Source of the DNA: an uncultured Alphaproteobacteria bacterium
Lineage (GTDB): Bacteria > Pseudomonadota > Alphaproteobacteria > HIMB59 > GCA-002718135
Direction: 5' to 3'
Assembly: GCA_902595425.1 (NCBI GenBank)
Contig: CACJPV010000003.1
Span: 69,227 to 133,226 of the forward strand
Length of the DNA: 64,000 nt
Positions 37,725 through 46,702 of this stretch are shown in pieces. Made by a program: the position numbers and the translations under genes. Numbering within the stretch: the first letter of the stretch is position 1; the number at the start of each line of letters is the position of its first letter. The notes under the pieces are model-generated. The model made no database searches. It was not told the DNA's origin and was given only the letters and a program-made list of their open reading frames with translations.

Positions 37725-38252
37725 ATGGAAAATGAAAAAGTCATAAATCTCATACAAAAAATATCAATTGATAGAGATGAAAAAGCCTTTTCAGAAATTT
37801 TTGATTTTATTGCACCCAAAATTAATGCCTATTATATTAAAAGCGACTTAGATTTTGACCAAGCCGAAGAGTTAACACAGGAAGTCTTGAGCACGATATG
37901 GTCTAAAGCATACCTTTTTGACCCTCAAAAATCAAAGCTCATAACGTGGTCTTTTACAATTGCAAGAAACAAAAAAATTGATTTTTATAGAAAAAATAAA
38001 AAAAATATTACCGATGAACAAGATATCAGGGATTTTATGTATGAGAATAACAAAGCCAATGATTATGAAATAGAGCATACAATTGATAAAATCAGTCAAG
38101 AATTGGACGAAAATCAGCAAAAATTAATAAAAATGAGCTTTTTTGAGCAAAAAAGTCATAAAAAAATTGCTGAGGAACTTGAAATTCCTATTGGCACAGT
38201 TAAATCAAGAATAAGATCAACACTTAATAAAATGCAAAAATTTCTAAAATGA
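37725..38252 (+). CDS. ECF RNA polymerase sigma factor (RpoE/ChrR-type)
   Basis: Extracytoplasmic-function sigma factor of 175 aa. Region 2 reads FDFIAPKINAYYIKSDLDFDQAEELTQEVLSTIWSKA with FTIARNKKIDFYRK, and region 4 reads QLKIAEELEIPIGTVKSRIR-like (KKIAEELEIPIGTVKSRIRS). The next gene is a ChrR-like cupin protein overlapping by 4 nt, the arrangement of the singlet-oxygen-responsive RpoE-ChrR pair in Rhodobacter. That function is by analogy only. Confidence 0.88.
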   Translation: MENEKVINLIQKISIDRDEKAFSEIFDFIAPKINAYYIKSDLDFDQAEELTQEVLSTIWSKAYLFDPQKSKLITWSFTIARNKKIDFYRKNKKNITDEQDIRDFMYENNKANDYEIEHTIDKISQELDENQQKLIKMSFFEQKSHKKIAEELEIPIGTVKSRIRSTLNKMQKFLK

Positions 38253-38878
38253 ATTCTACTGCCCAAAAAAATGAACTCATCTTCGGCTACTCAGGTGGCA
38301 ACTTAAATGAAGCAAAATCCCTTTTTGTATCTATGTACCTTCATCTAAATAGCTTAGCTGCAAAAAAAGCTTCCATCTTTGAAAACATTTTGGCTGATAA
38401 TCTTAATGATATAAATGAGATCAGGCCACAAAACTTAAAATACACAGATTGTATAAAATACCCTTCTAGTTCAAAAACAATACTATCTAAATCTAAAAAT
38501 CCATTAAGTAATATAATAGGCGATTTACAAAAAATTACCTGGAAATCTGTTTATAAAGGTTTCAAAGAATACAACTTACCATTCAATGGTAAGGACTCTG
38601 TAAAACTTATTAAAATGGACCCTGGGACCTCTGTTCCTTTACACTCACATAATGGCAAAGAATACATTCTTGTTCTTGAGGGTAGTTTTTGTGACGAATA
38701 TGGTGAATATAACAAAGGTGACATGCAAATTAACGATCAAAAAACTAAACATAATCCAACTGCATGCAAAAATGATGGCTGCATATGTTTATCAATTTCA
38801 GAAAACGATGTAGTATTTTTTGGTAAGTTCGGATCAATATTAAATCTTTTCACTTTTATAAAATCTTTTTTTAAGTAA
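38249..38878 (+). CDS. ChrR-like cupin anti-sigma factor with degenerate zinc-binding domain
   Basis: A 209-aa partner of the ECF sigma factor. The C-terminal cupin keeps its metal site (PLHSHNGKEYILVLEG plus KHNPTA, giving His, His, Glu, His) and a Cys pair (CKNDGCICL) like that of ChrR. The N-terminal anti-sigma domain has His32, but the HxxxCxxC cysteines are replaced by Leu36 and Lys39, and no His is seen near residue 6. Zinc-dependent sigma binding as in Rhodobacter therefore looks lost or remodelled. The downstream gene is an asparaginase. Confidence 0.82.
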   Translation: MNSTAQKNELIFGYSGGNLNEAKSLFVSMYLHLNSLAAKKASIFENILADNLNDINEIRPQNLKYTDCIKYPSSSKTILSKSKNPLSNIIGDLQKITWKSVYKGFKEYNLPFNGKDSVKLIKMDPGTSVPLHSHNGKEYILVLEGSFCDEYGEYNKGDMQINDQKTKHNPTACKNDGCICLSISENDVVFFGKFGSILNLFTFIKSFFK

Positions 38879-38906
38879 TTTTTTATTTTTTGCTCTATAA
38901 TAAGTT

Positions 38907-39902
38907 GTGAGCAAACTAAGAACATTAATCTATCGTGGAAACATAGTCGAAAGCCACCACGAAGTAAAATGTTACATCGGCTCTTCTAAGGGGGAAAGAT
39001 TATTTTCCACAAATAATGAAAATGATTTAATCTATCCAAGATCTTCAATAAAAATTTTTCAAGGGATACCTTTTGCGAATTCGAAAGCTATAGATTTTTA
39101 TAAATTGAATAAAAAACAAATTGCTTTGTCGTGCTCTTCACATTGTGGTGAAAACTTTCACATTCTAGAATTAAAAAAGTGGCTAAAAAAAACAAAATTA
39201 AAAACATTTAATTTAAAGTGTGGAATACATAACCCTATAGACAAACAATCATCAGAAAAACTATTCATGTCGAGAATTAAACCATACCAACTTCATAATA
39301 ATTGTGCTGGAAAACATTTAGCAATGTTATCAAGTTGTTTAGTTAATAAATTTCCAATTAGAAATTATCTTGATTTTAATCATCCTCATCAAAAAAATAT
39401 TAGAAAAGTTTTCTCACAATTTACTGAATCTAATATTTTAAAAAAAAATTATGGCATTGATGGATGTAGCGCTCCTCAATATGCATTTAGGATAAAAGAA
39501 CTTGCAAAAGCTTTGTCTAATCTATTAAAAAGCTATAACGGAGACTTTGATTATTCAGAAAATATTCAAATCTTAATAAATTCTATAATAACAAATTCCT
39601 TATTTATTGGTGGCTCAAAAAATTTAGATAGTAATTTAATAAAGATCTCTAACAAAAAAATTTTTTGTAAAGGAGGGGCTGAAGGAGTATTTTTATTTAT
39701 TCATCTAACAAAAGGGGTTTATGGAATTTTTAAAGTAAAAGATGGCAATGAGAGAGTGCTACCTTCTGTGGTCTATACATTATTTAAAAAATTAAATATT
39801 CTTAATCAACAAGAATTAAAGAGATTTCGAATATGGAATAATTTTAATATACAAAATCATGCTAAATTAAAAATTGGAGCTATCAAAACTATAATTGCAT
39901 AA
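38907..39902 (+). CDS. asparaginase (rhizobial ReAV/AnsA-type)
   Basis: Hydrolyses asparagine to aspartate and ammonia. At 331 aa it shows the family motifs YPRSSIKIFQG (candidate Ser/Lys pair), SCSSHCGE, LHNNCAGKHLAML, YGIDGCSAPQ and CKGGAEGVF, with conserved cysteines. It starts with GTG at 38907 and has no clear ribosome site. It is 28 nt downstream of the chrR-like gene and overlaps the end of the convergent DUF3429-like gene by 14 nt. Confidence 0.85.
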   Translation: MSKLRTLIYRGNIVESHHEVKCYIGSSKGERLFSTNNENDLIYPRSSIKIFQGIPFANSKAIDFYKLNKKQIALSCSSHCGENFHILELKKWLKKTKLKTFNLKCGIHNPIDKQSSEKLFMSRIKPYQLHNNCAGKHLAMLSSCLVNKFPIRNYLDFNHPHQKNIRKVFSQFTESNILKKNYGIDGCSAPQYAFRIKELAKALSNLLKSYNGDFDYSENIQILINSIITNSLFIGGSKNLDSNLIKISNKKIFCKGGAEGVFLFIHLTKGVYGIFKVKDGNERVLPSVVYTLFKKLNILNQQELKRFRIWNNFNIQNHAKLKIGAIKTIIA

Positions 39903-40308
39903 TTGCCAAACAAAGAATAATTGATAGAGAAAGTGGCACTCTTAATATAAAATAAACTTTTCTTTCAAATTTTTGTCTATAGATAAAGTTATCAGCAAAT
40001 AATTGTATAAAAAATAAACAAATAATAATCCAGATTACCTCATAAGATAGAAAAAACATCAATATAATAAAAACTGTAGCAAAACTCGGCATGAATCCAA
40101 CTATTACTAATTTGTATGGAACATGCTGACTTAGATTCCAGTGCAAAGCACCAATAAAAACAAAAATAACTAATGAATAGATAATTATAAAATCATCAAC
40201 TATATTAGAGTTCAAATATTGAAAAAAAAATTTATCAATTAGAGTAATTAAAAATGGAAAAAAACCTAAATAGGATATTAAAAACTGTAAATTTATATTT
40301 TTAATCAT
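39889..40308 (-). CDS. DUF3429-like membrane protein
   Basis: A 139-aa protein with about five hydrophobic segments. ISYLGFFPFLITL, YSLVIFVFIGALHWNLS and the later LFADNFIYRQ match the layout of the DUF3429/TMEM69 family (LG.lPF, YS..I..FlGg.hWg, Q...D). The function is unknown. Its ATG is only 2 nt from the divergent GTG of the next gene, leaving no room for separate promoters. Confidence 0.65.
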   Translation of the reverse strand: MIKNINLQFLISYLGFFPFLITLIDKFFFQYLNSNIVDDFIIIYSLVIFVFIGALHWNLSQHVPYKLVIVGFMPSFATVFIILMFFLSYEVIWIIICLFFIQLFADNFIYRQKFERKVYFILRVPLSLSIILCLAIMQL

Positions 40309-40310
40309 TT

Positions 40311-41183
40311 GTGACTATTCAATATCATATTAAACAAATAGAAAATTTATTAAATAAAGAAAAAATAATTAAATATGATTTAATACAAACTTCATTTGAT
40401 ATTGCTTGTGTAAAATTTGAGTTATGTAGTGGGGATAAATATATTGCTAAATATTATATTAATAAAAGCAAATCATTTAACGCAATAAATGCAGAAAAAG
40501 ATAATCTAAAATTTTTGAATAAAAAATTTAACTTTTTTCCAAAAGTTATAAGATATGATGATGATTATTTAATAACTGAATACATCAACAATGACAATGA
40601 TAAGCCAAATTCTACAAATGAAGATTTTTTAGAGTCTATTATTAAAATTCATTCCGTTTCCAACAAACAATATGGTTTATATTTCAATACACAGATAGGA
40701 GCAATAAAACAAATTAATAACTTTGAAGATAGTTGGACAAATTTTTATGTAAAAAAAAGATTAAATCCTATGTTTGAATTAGCAAACAAAAATGAACATA
40801 TGGGAAACTCAATTAACTATAAAATAAATTATTTAATTAATAATATTGAAAATTTTATCCCAAATAACCCCACGCCACTTTTATTACATGGTGACATGTG
40901 GGAAGGAAATATTCTTTTTAAAGAAAAAAAATTTATGGGTTTTATTGATCCAGGCTCTTTTTTTGGACATAATGAAATGGAAGTTGCTTATTTAAGATGG
41001 TTTAATCCATTGTTTATTGACTCAAAATTTCTAGATAAATATAATGATAAAATAAAACTAGATAAAAATTATCTTATTTATGAACCTGTTTATCAATTAT
41101 ACTATGCTTTATCTAATGTTGCCCTTTGGGATAAACTATACATAAAAGAAACTAAAAGACTTTTAAAAAAATTAAGATTATAG
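40311..41183 (+). CDS. fructosamine-kinase/aminoglycoside-phosphotransferase-family kinase
   Basis: A 290-aa small-molecule kinase. LLLHGDMWEGNILF is the catalytic loop (HGDxxxxN), and FIDPGSFFGHNEMEVAYLRWF is the metal-binding DFG-equivalent of fructosamine kinases (IDP..yyG..E.dlA). The N-lobe has AKYYINKSKSF with a Lys and an EYI hinge. A role in phosphorylating glycated amines is possible but unproven. The start is GTG at 40311, with no Shine-Dalgarno possible between it and the divergent gene. Confidence 0.8.
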   Translation: MTIQYHIKQIENLLNKEKIIKYDLIQTSFDIACVKFELCSGDKYIAKYYINKSKSFNAINAEKDNLKFLNKKFNFFPKVIRYDDDYLITEYINNDNDKPNSTNEDFLESIIKIHSVSNKQYGLYFNTQIGAIKQINNFEDSWTNFYVKKRLNPMFELANKNEHMGNSINYKINYLINNIENFIPNNPTPLLLHGDMWEGNILFKEKKFMGFIDPGSFFGHNEMEVAYLRWFNPLFIDSKFLDKYNDKIKLDKNYLIYEPVYQLYYALSNVALWDKLYIKETKRLLKKLRL

Positions 41184-41187
41184 CTAT

Positions 41188-42240
41188 CTACACACAAGGG
41201 TTTGGATCATCCAAATGAATATCTTGAATATCTGAAAGTATTTCTTCGTTTAGATTTATATTAATACTATCTATATTTTCTTTTAGTTGATTCATATCGG
41301 TTGCCCCAATAATGTTGCTTGTAACAAATGGACGATTATTAACAAAAGCATTTGCAAAAGTAGAAGGCGCAATTCCATACTTTTTTGCTAGATTATAATA
41401 TTTCTCAATTGCTATTTCACCTCTTTCGGTGTGGTGTCTAGAAAATCTTCTAGGCCACAATGTGTATCTTGCATTTTTTGGGTTTTTACCTCCAATATAT
41501 TTGCCACTTAATCTACCTCCAGCTAGTGGTGAATAAGCGAGCAAGCCACAATTTTCTGCAATTGCTACCTCGGAATGCGCAATATCAAAAATTCTATTTA
41601 CTAAACTATAGACATTCTGAACAGACATCATTCTTGGTAAATTTTTTTCTTTAGCAACTTGCAAAAATTTCATCATGCCCCAGGGGGTCTCATTAGAAAG
41701 ACCAACATAACGAACTTTGCCCACCCTTACTAATTCATTTAAATTAAATAGAACCTCTTCAATTGAGGTCCATTTGTTATCGCTGGAGTCATGTTCAAAA
41801 TCTAATTTTCCAAATAATGGAACTTTTCTCTCTGGCCAATGAAGTTGGTACAAATCTATATAATCTGTTTTCAATCTTTTTAAACTTGCATCAATTGCCT
41901 CATTCATATTTTTTTTATCAAATCCTAATTTGTTAGAACCACCTCTAATCCACTCTAAACCATCTGATTTTGATGCAATTTTTGAAGCTAAAATTACTTT
42001 GTCTCTATTGTTCTTATTCTTAAGCCAATTTCCAATTATCTCTTCTGTTTTCCCATATGTTTCTTTTCTTGGCATAACTGCATACAATTCTGCAGTATCA
42101 ATAAAATTTACCCCTCTTTCGAAGGCATAATCCATTTGTTCAAAACCTTCTTGTTGATTGTTTTGTTCTCCAAAAGTCATAGTCCCTAAACAAATAACGC
42201 TCACTTCCAAATCTGTAGTGCCTAGTTTTCTGTATTTCAT
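41188..42240 (-). CDS. aldo/keto reductase (Tas-like)
   Basis: NADPH-dependent reductase with a TIM barrel of 350 aa. It shows GTTDLEVSVICLGTMTFGEQNN, FIDTAELYAV with the catalytic Tyr, VILASKIA with the Lys, LYQLHWPER with the His, and AYSPLAGGRLSGKY. The Tas-type extended loop is present. The substrate is unknown. It converges on the kinase gene with 4 nt between them. Confidence 0.9.
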   Translation of the reverse strand: MKYRKLGTTDLEVSVICLGTMTFGEQNNQQEGFEQMDYAFERGVNFIDTAELYAVMPRKETYGKTEEIIGNWLKNKNNRDKVILASKIASKSDGLEWIRGGSNKLGFDKKNMNEAIDASLKRLKTDYIDLYQLHWPERKVPLFGKLDFEHDSSDNKWTSIEEVLFNLNELVRVGKVRYVGLSNETPWGMMKFLQVAKEKNLPRMMSVQNVYSLVNRIFDIAHSEVAIAENCGLLAYSPLAGGRLSGKYIGGKNPKNARYTLWPRRFSRHHTERGEIAIEKYYNLAKKYGIAPSTFANAFVNNRPFVTSNIIGATDMNQLKENIDSININLNEEILSDIQDIHLDDPNPCV

Positions 42241-42311
42241 AAAAATTTAATAGAATTGCCTTGAATTTGTCTGATTTATAGCGATATTAGTAATAATTAA
42301 AAGGAGAATTT

Positions 42312-43064
42312 ATGGCTTTAGACTTTAATCAACGATCTTTTACAAAAACAGTAGATCAAGCAGCAGTAGATGAAGGCTTGAGAGCTTATATGCTTAAAGT
42401 CTATAATTATATGACTATTGGCTTGATGCTTACTGGATTTATTGCTTATTTCTTTGGCAAAGCTTCAATCGTTACAAATGAAATGGGGCAAATAGTTGGT
42501 GTTACCCAACTAGGGGCTTTATTGTTTGGCTCCCCATTAAAATGGGTTGTGATGTTAGCTCCACTTGGTTTTGTTTTTTATTTAAGTGCAAGAATATCTA
42601 GAATGTCAGTTTCTTCAGCACAAATAACATTCTGGTTATTTGCAAGTATTATGGGTCTTTCACTAGCTTCAGTGTTTATCGAATTTACTCAAACGTCAAT
42701 TGCAAGAGTATTTTTTATAACAGCAGGAACTTTTGGTGCAATGAGCTTGTATGGTTATACAACAAAAAGAGATTTAACTAAGCTGGGCGGATTTTTATTT
42801 ATGGGTTTAATTGGTATTATTATTGCAAGCCTTGTAAATATCTTTGTGCAAAGCAGTGCTATGCAATTTGCTATATCTGTCATTGGAGTATTAGTATTTG
42901 TTGGTTTAACTGCCTATGATACTCAAAACATAAAAAATATGTATTATGGTGGTGATAGTGAAGAAATTGGATCCAAAAAAGCATTAATGGGCGCCCTAAA
43001 ACTATATTTGGATTTTATAAATCTGTTTATTTTACTACTGCAGCTATTTGGGCAAAGAAGATAA
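42312..43064 (+). CDS. Bax inhibitor-1 (YbhL/YccA) family membrane protein
   Basis: A seven-TM protein of 250 aa. It has LRAYMLKVYNYMTIGLMLTG at the N-terminus, GLSLASVFIEFTQTSIARVFFITAGTFGAMSLYGY and the C-terminal TAYDTQNIK...ALKLYLDFINLFILLLQL with the conserved Asp residues. Bacterial BI-1 members are pH-gated channels or protease modulators (family knowledge). An AAAGGAGAA ribosome site lies upstream and a terminator downstream, so it is monocistronic. Confidence 0.92.
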   Translation: MALDFNQRSFTKTVDQAAVDEGLRAYMLKVYNYMTIGLMLTGFIAYFFGKASIVTNEMGQIVGVTQLGALLFGSPLKWVVMLAPLGFVFYLSARISRMSVSSAQITFWLFASIMGLSLASVFIEFTQTSIARVFFITAGTFGAMSLYGYTTKRDLTKLGGFLFMGLIGIIIASLVNIFVQSSAMQFAISVIGVLVFVGLTAYDTQNIKNMYYGGDSEEIGSKKALMGALKLYLDFINLFILLLQLFGQRR

Positions 43065-43101
43065 GCTTACCATTAATTATCTAATAATTCATTCTAATAT
43101 T

Positions 43102-43130
43102 ACCCAGTCTTTGATAGACTGGGTTTTTTT
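43102..43130 (+). terminator. rho-independent terminator after the BI-1 gene
   Basis: ACCCAGTCT-TTGAT-AGACTGGGT is a perfect 9-bp stem followed by seven T. The T-run is directly followed by the ATG of the next gene at 43131. Confidence 0.95.
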
Positions 43131-44924
43131 ATGAAAAAAATACGCGAAAAAATTAATTTGGCCTTAAGTCTTTTTAACAAAGGTCAAAAGGAAAAAGCAA
43201 TAAGTATAATTGATTTGCTTATAAAACATAATGAAGAGAACATAGACTTATTAATTATTCATGCCAAAATGAACAATGGTGTAAACAATATTGATAAAGC
43301 AAACAACAGTCTCTTGAAAGTTTTAGAATATCAACCATCAAACATTCAGGCTCTTAAGTTAATTTATGTTAACTACTTAAGAGATAGTAAATATGATCTT
43401 GCAATAAAATATATCAATATACTTCTAAATTTAAAAACTAATGACTATGAGCTATTTAGAGATAAAGCATTTATAGAATATTTAAATAAAAATTATAAAA
43501 TTTCTAAAAGTTTTATAGATGAAGCCCTTAAATTAAATCAAGAAGAGGTTTTTGGTTTAAATGTGGCTGGTCTCTTGCATGTAGAAAATGGGACCACCCT
43601 AAATGCAATAAATTATTTTAAAAAAGCAATTTCAATAAATAAGAATTATATAGATAGTTTTAATAACCTTGGAAAATGTTACATAGATCTTGAAGAATTA
43701 GATAAAGCCTATTTTTATTTTAAAAAAGCTTTTAGGCTTAATTCAAAATCATACTTTCCGTTAATGAACATTGCGAATATTTTATCTCTTAAAGATAAAA
43801 ACAAATTAGCAATCAAATTTTATAAAAAAATATTAGAATTAGAGCCTAATAATCAGGTTGTTGAAGAAAACATAGCTATTTGTAATTGCAGATTAAAAAA
43901 TTTTGATTGGGTTGAAAAAAAATACAAAGATCAACTTAAGGTAGGAAATTTAAATCACAACCTTGTTCTTGGTTATTCATATTTGCTACTAAACAAGAAA
44001 AGGTTTAGTGAAGCTTTTAACTTATTTGATGCAAGATTAAAAACAGAAAGTTTGAAAAAAAAGAATATTCATCACTCAAATATAATGGAAAAAATGATTT
44101 TTAGTGGAAAGCTTGAAAAAGATGAAAAGCTATTAATAGTTAAAGAAGGCGGAGTAGGTGATGAAATATTATTTAGCAGTATGTATAAAAATTTAATAGA
44201 AAATGATTTTTCTGGAGTTAAAATAGAGTGTGACATAAGACTATTAGAAATTTTTAAAAGATCATTTAATAAGAATATTTTTTTTCCTTTTGGATATTTC
44301 TCATCCTCAAAAACTAAAAGTAATGAATTTGATAAAATTATTTATTCTGGAAGTTTAACAAAATACTTTAGGCAAAATGAAAAAGACTTCAAGGTCAAGC
44401 CTTATTTGAAAACTTTAAAATCACTAGATGATAAGTTTTCCTTAGAACTAAAAAATTTTGCTAAAAAGAAAAAAATAGGTCTTTCATGGAGAAGTGTGAT
44501 TAATATTTTTGGAGGACTTAAATCTTTAAAAATCAGTGATTTTGAAAAACTATTTTCATACAATAGATTGTTTGTAAATCTTCAATATGGCGATACAAGT
44601 GATGAATTAGCAAAATTTGAAAAATATGGAAAAGAAATTTACAATTTTAAAAAAATTGATTTGTTTAACGATTTTGATTCTTTGATAAGCATTTTAAAAA
44701 GTCTAGATATATTTGTGACAGTTAGTAATTCAACTGCACATTTTGCTGGTGCTCTTGGGGTAAAGACAATTCTTGTTTGTCCAAAAAAGTCATCTACTTA
44801 TTATTATTGGGATTATGAAGATGGTAGAACTCCTTGGTATCCAAGTATATCAATTGTAAAATTTACAAATTCAGTTGATTACACAATGAATTTAATAAAT
44901 GATTTAATTGAAGAAAGTTTATGA
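43131..44924 (+). CDS. TPR protein fused to a GT9-like glycosyltransferase domain (paralogue 1)
   Basis: A 597-aa protein. Residues 1 to about 300 are tetratricopeptide repeats (FNNLGKCYIDLEELDKAYFYFKKA type). The rest resembles the heptosyltransferase/GT9-GT41 fold: IVKEGGVGDEILFSSM near residue 340 and VSNSTAHFAGALGVKTILV near residue 535. It probably glycosylates a protein or surface glycan; the substrate is unknown. The start codon touches the T-run of the upstream terminator, leaving no usual ribosome site, so a leaderless mRNA or a later start are alternatives. Its stop overlaps its paralogue by 4 nt. Confidence 0.8.
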   Translation: MKKIREKINLALSLFNKGQKEKAISIIDLLIKHNEENIDLLIIHAKMNNGVNNIDKANNSLLKVLEYQPSNIQALKLIYVNYLRDSKYDLAIKYINILLNLKTNDYELFRDKAFIEYLNKNYKISKSFIDEALKLNQEEVFGLNVAGLLHVENGTTLNAINYFKKAISINKNYIDSFNNLGKCYIDLEELDKAYFYFKKAFRLNSKSYFPLMNIANILSLKDKNKLAIKFYKKILELEPNNQVVEENIAICNCRLKNFDWVEKKYKDQLKVGNLNHNLVLGYSYLLLNKKRFSEAFNLFDARLKTESLKKKNIHHSNIMEKMIFSGKLEKDEKLLIVKEGGVGDEILFSSMYKNLIENDFSGVKIECDIRLLEIFKRSFNKNIFFPFGYFSSSKTKSNEFDKIIYSGSLTKYFRQNEKDFKVKPYLKTLKSLDDKFSLELKNFAKKKKIGLSWRSVINIFGGLKSLKISDFEKLFSYNRLFVNLQYGDTSDELAKFEKYGKEIYNFKKIDLFNDFDSLISILKSLDIFVTVSNSTAHFAGALGVKTILVCPKKSSTYYYWDYEDGRTPWYPSISIVKFTNSVDYTMNLINDLIEESL

Positions 44925-46702
44925 ATTTATCAAATAAACTCAATGCAATCTTAAAAGATTATTCAGAAGGAAATAAAGAGTCAGCATACAAAAAGTTTAG
45001 AAAAATTTATTTACAAAATAATAAAAATATAAAATTAAGATTTAACTTAGCTGTCATGCAACAAGAACTGGGCTTATTAGATGAAGCAGAAAAAAACTAT
45101 ATAAGCCTTATAAAAAACGATCCAAATGTTAAGTATAAAATTAATCTGTATAATTTGTATATTACAAAAAGACTTTTTCAAAATGCGTTAGACTTAATAA
45201 ATGAAATTCAAACTCAAAATTTAAACTTATCTAAAGTAAATCAGGACAAGGTTTACATTTTATATTTAATAAAAAATTATGAGGATTGCATAATAGAATC
45301 ATATAAAATTCTAGAGGTAGAAAATAATAATATTTTCATCTTAAATACACTTGGATTATGCTATTTTCATAAACAAAATTATGAAAAAGCAAATCAAACC
45401 TTTTGTCAGGCATTAAGTCTCGACAACAACAACATTGAAGTATTAAATTCATTAGGAAGACTAAGCCATGAATTGAGAAATTCAAAAGACGCTGAGCTTT
45501 ATTTTAACAAAGCATATGATTTAAACCCACAAACTTTTGAAACTTTGAACAACTTTGCTGGATTTTATCTTGAAGAGGGGGAATATATTAAGGCAATAGA
45601 TTTTTATAAACAAGCTGAAGCCTTAAAACCCAAAAACCCTGTTTTGCTTAATAATATAGCAAAAGCTTATATTTGTATTGATGAACTAAATTACGCTGAA
45701 GAGTACAACAGAAAAGCAATTATCATCGATCAAAATAATGATGAATTAAAAAAAACTCTCTCTCTAATACTTTTGAAGAAATATGATTTTAAAAATGCTT
45801 GGTTATATTTTGATGGTAGATTGGGATTGTCTGATTTTAGAAGTAAAAATTCTACTATAGATTTAGTAAAAAATAAAATACCAAAAAAAACAATTGATAA
45901 AAATTCAAAAATTTTAGTGTTAAGAGAGCAGGGTGTTGGTGATGAAATATTATATGGAACCATGTATGAAAATTTATTAAAAGAATTTTCTGATGTAACA
46001 ATTGAGTGTGATGAGAGACTTTTATCTTTATTTAAAAATTCATTTAAAAAAGATGGATCTAAATTTGTAAAATTAGGTATTTATTCCTCAGACCCAAACA
46101 AGGTTAAAAATTTTGACTATATTATGTATGCTGGTAGCCTTGGAAAGTTTTTTAGAGGAGATATAAAATTATTTCCTGAAAACTCATATATTAAAAGTTT
46201 AGATAATTATGTCGACATCGAATTAGAAAATATACTAAAGAAAAGCAATGGAATTAAAATTGGTATTTCTTGGAAAAGCTTTAAAAATAGATACTCTAAA
46301 GAAAAATCTTTATCTCTTGATGACTTTATAGATATATTTAAATTAGAAAAATCTACAATTTTTAATTTACAGTATGGTGATGTTAAAGATGAGCTCCATC
46401 AATTTATAAAGAAGAAAAAAGTTACAATCATTAGTTTAAGAGATTTAGATATATTTAATAATTTGACTGGTTTAGCAAACCTACTTAGTAAACTTGATAT
46501 TTTTATAACTGTTAGTAATAGCACTGCTCACCTAGCTGGTGCTCTTGGAGTGAAAACATTATTGATCAAACCCGACAATCATGCCTCTTTTCACTATTGG
46601 AATTACTCCAATGGAAAAACACCATGGTATAAATCAATAAAAATCATTTCTAAAGAAGATCTGAGAGATAAAGAATTAATTAAAAAATTTTTTAAAGCTT
46701 AA
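44921..46702 (+). CDS. TPR protein fused to a GT9-like glycosyltransferase domain (paralogue 2)
   Basis: A 593-aa tandem paralogue of the preceding gene, with the same order: TPRs at residues 1 to about 290, then LREQGVGDEILYGTMYENLL and VSNSTAHLAGALGVKTLLI. Several stretches align directly (IECD-RLL-LFK-SF; GSL-K-FRG; HYWNYSNGKTPWYKSI against YYWDYEDGRTPWYPSI). Divergence is high, so the duplication is old. Its 3' end overlaps the convergent glycosyltransferase gene by 11 nt. Confidence 0.8.
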   Translation: MNLSNKLNAILKDYSEGNKESAYKKFRKIYLQNNKNIKLRFNLAVMQQELGLLDEAEKNYISLIKNDPNVKYKINLYNLYITKRLFQNALDLINEIQTQNLNLSKVNQDKVYILYLIKNYEDCIIESYKILEVENNNIFILNTLGLCYFHKQNYEKANQTFCQALSLDNNNIEVLNSLGRLSHELRNSKDAELYFNKAYDLNPQTFETLNNFAGFYLEEGEYIKAIDFYKQAEALKPKNPVLLNNIAKAYICIDELNYAEEYNRKAIIIDQNNDELKKTLSLILLKKYDFKNAWLYFDGRLGLSDFRSKNSTIDLVKNKIPKKTIDKNSKILVLREQGVGDEILYGTMYENLLKEFSDVTIECDERLLSLFKNSFKKDGSKFVKLGIYSSDPNKVKNFDYIMYAGSLGKFFRGDIKLFPENSYIKSLDNYVDIELENILKKSNGIKIGISWKSFKNRYSKEKSLSLDDFIDIFKLEKSTIFNLQYGDVKDELHQFIKKKKVTIISLRDLDIFNNLTGLANLLSKLDIFITVSNSTAHLAGALGVKTLLIKPDNHASFHYWNYSNGKTPWYKSIKIISKEDLRDKELIKKFFKA

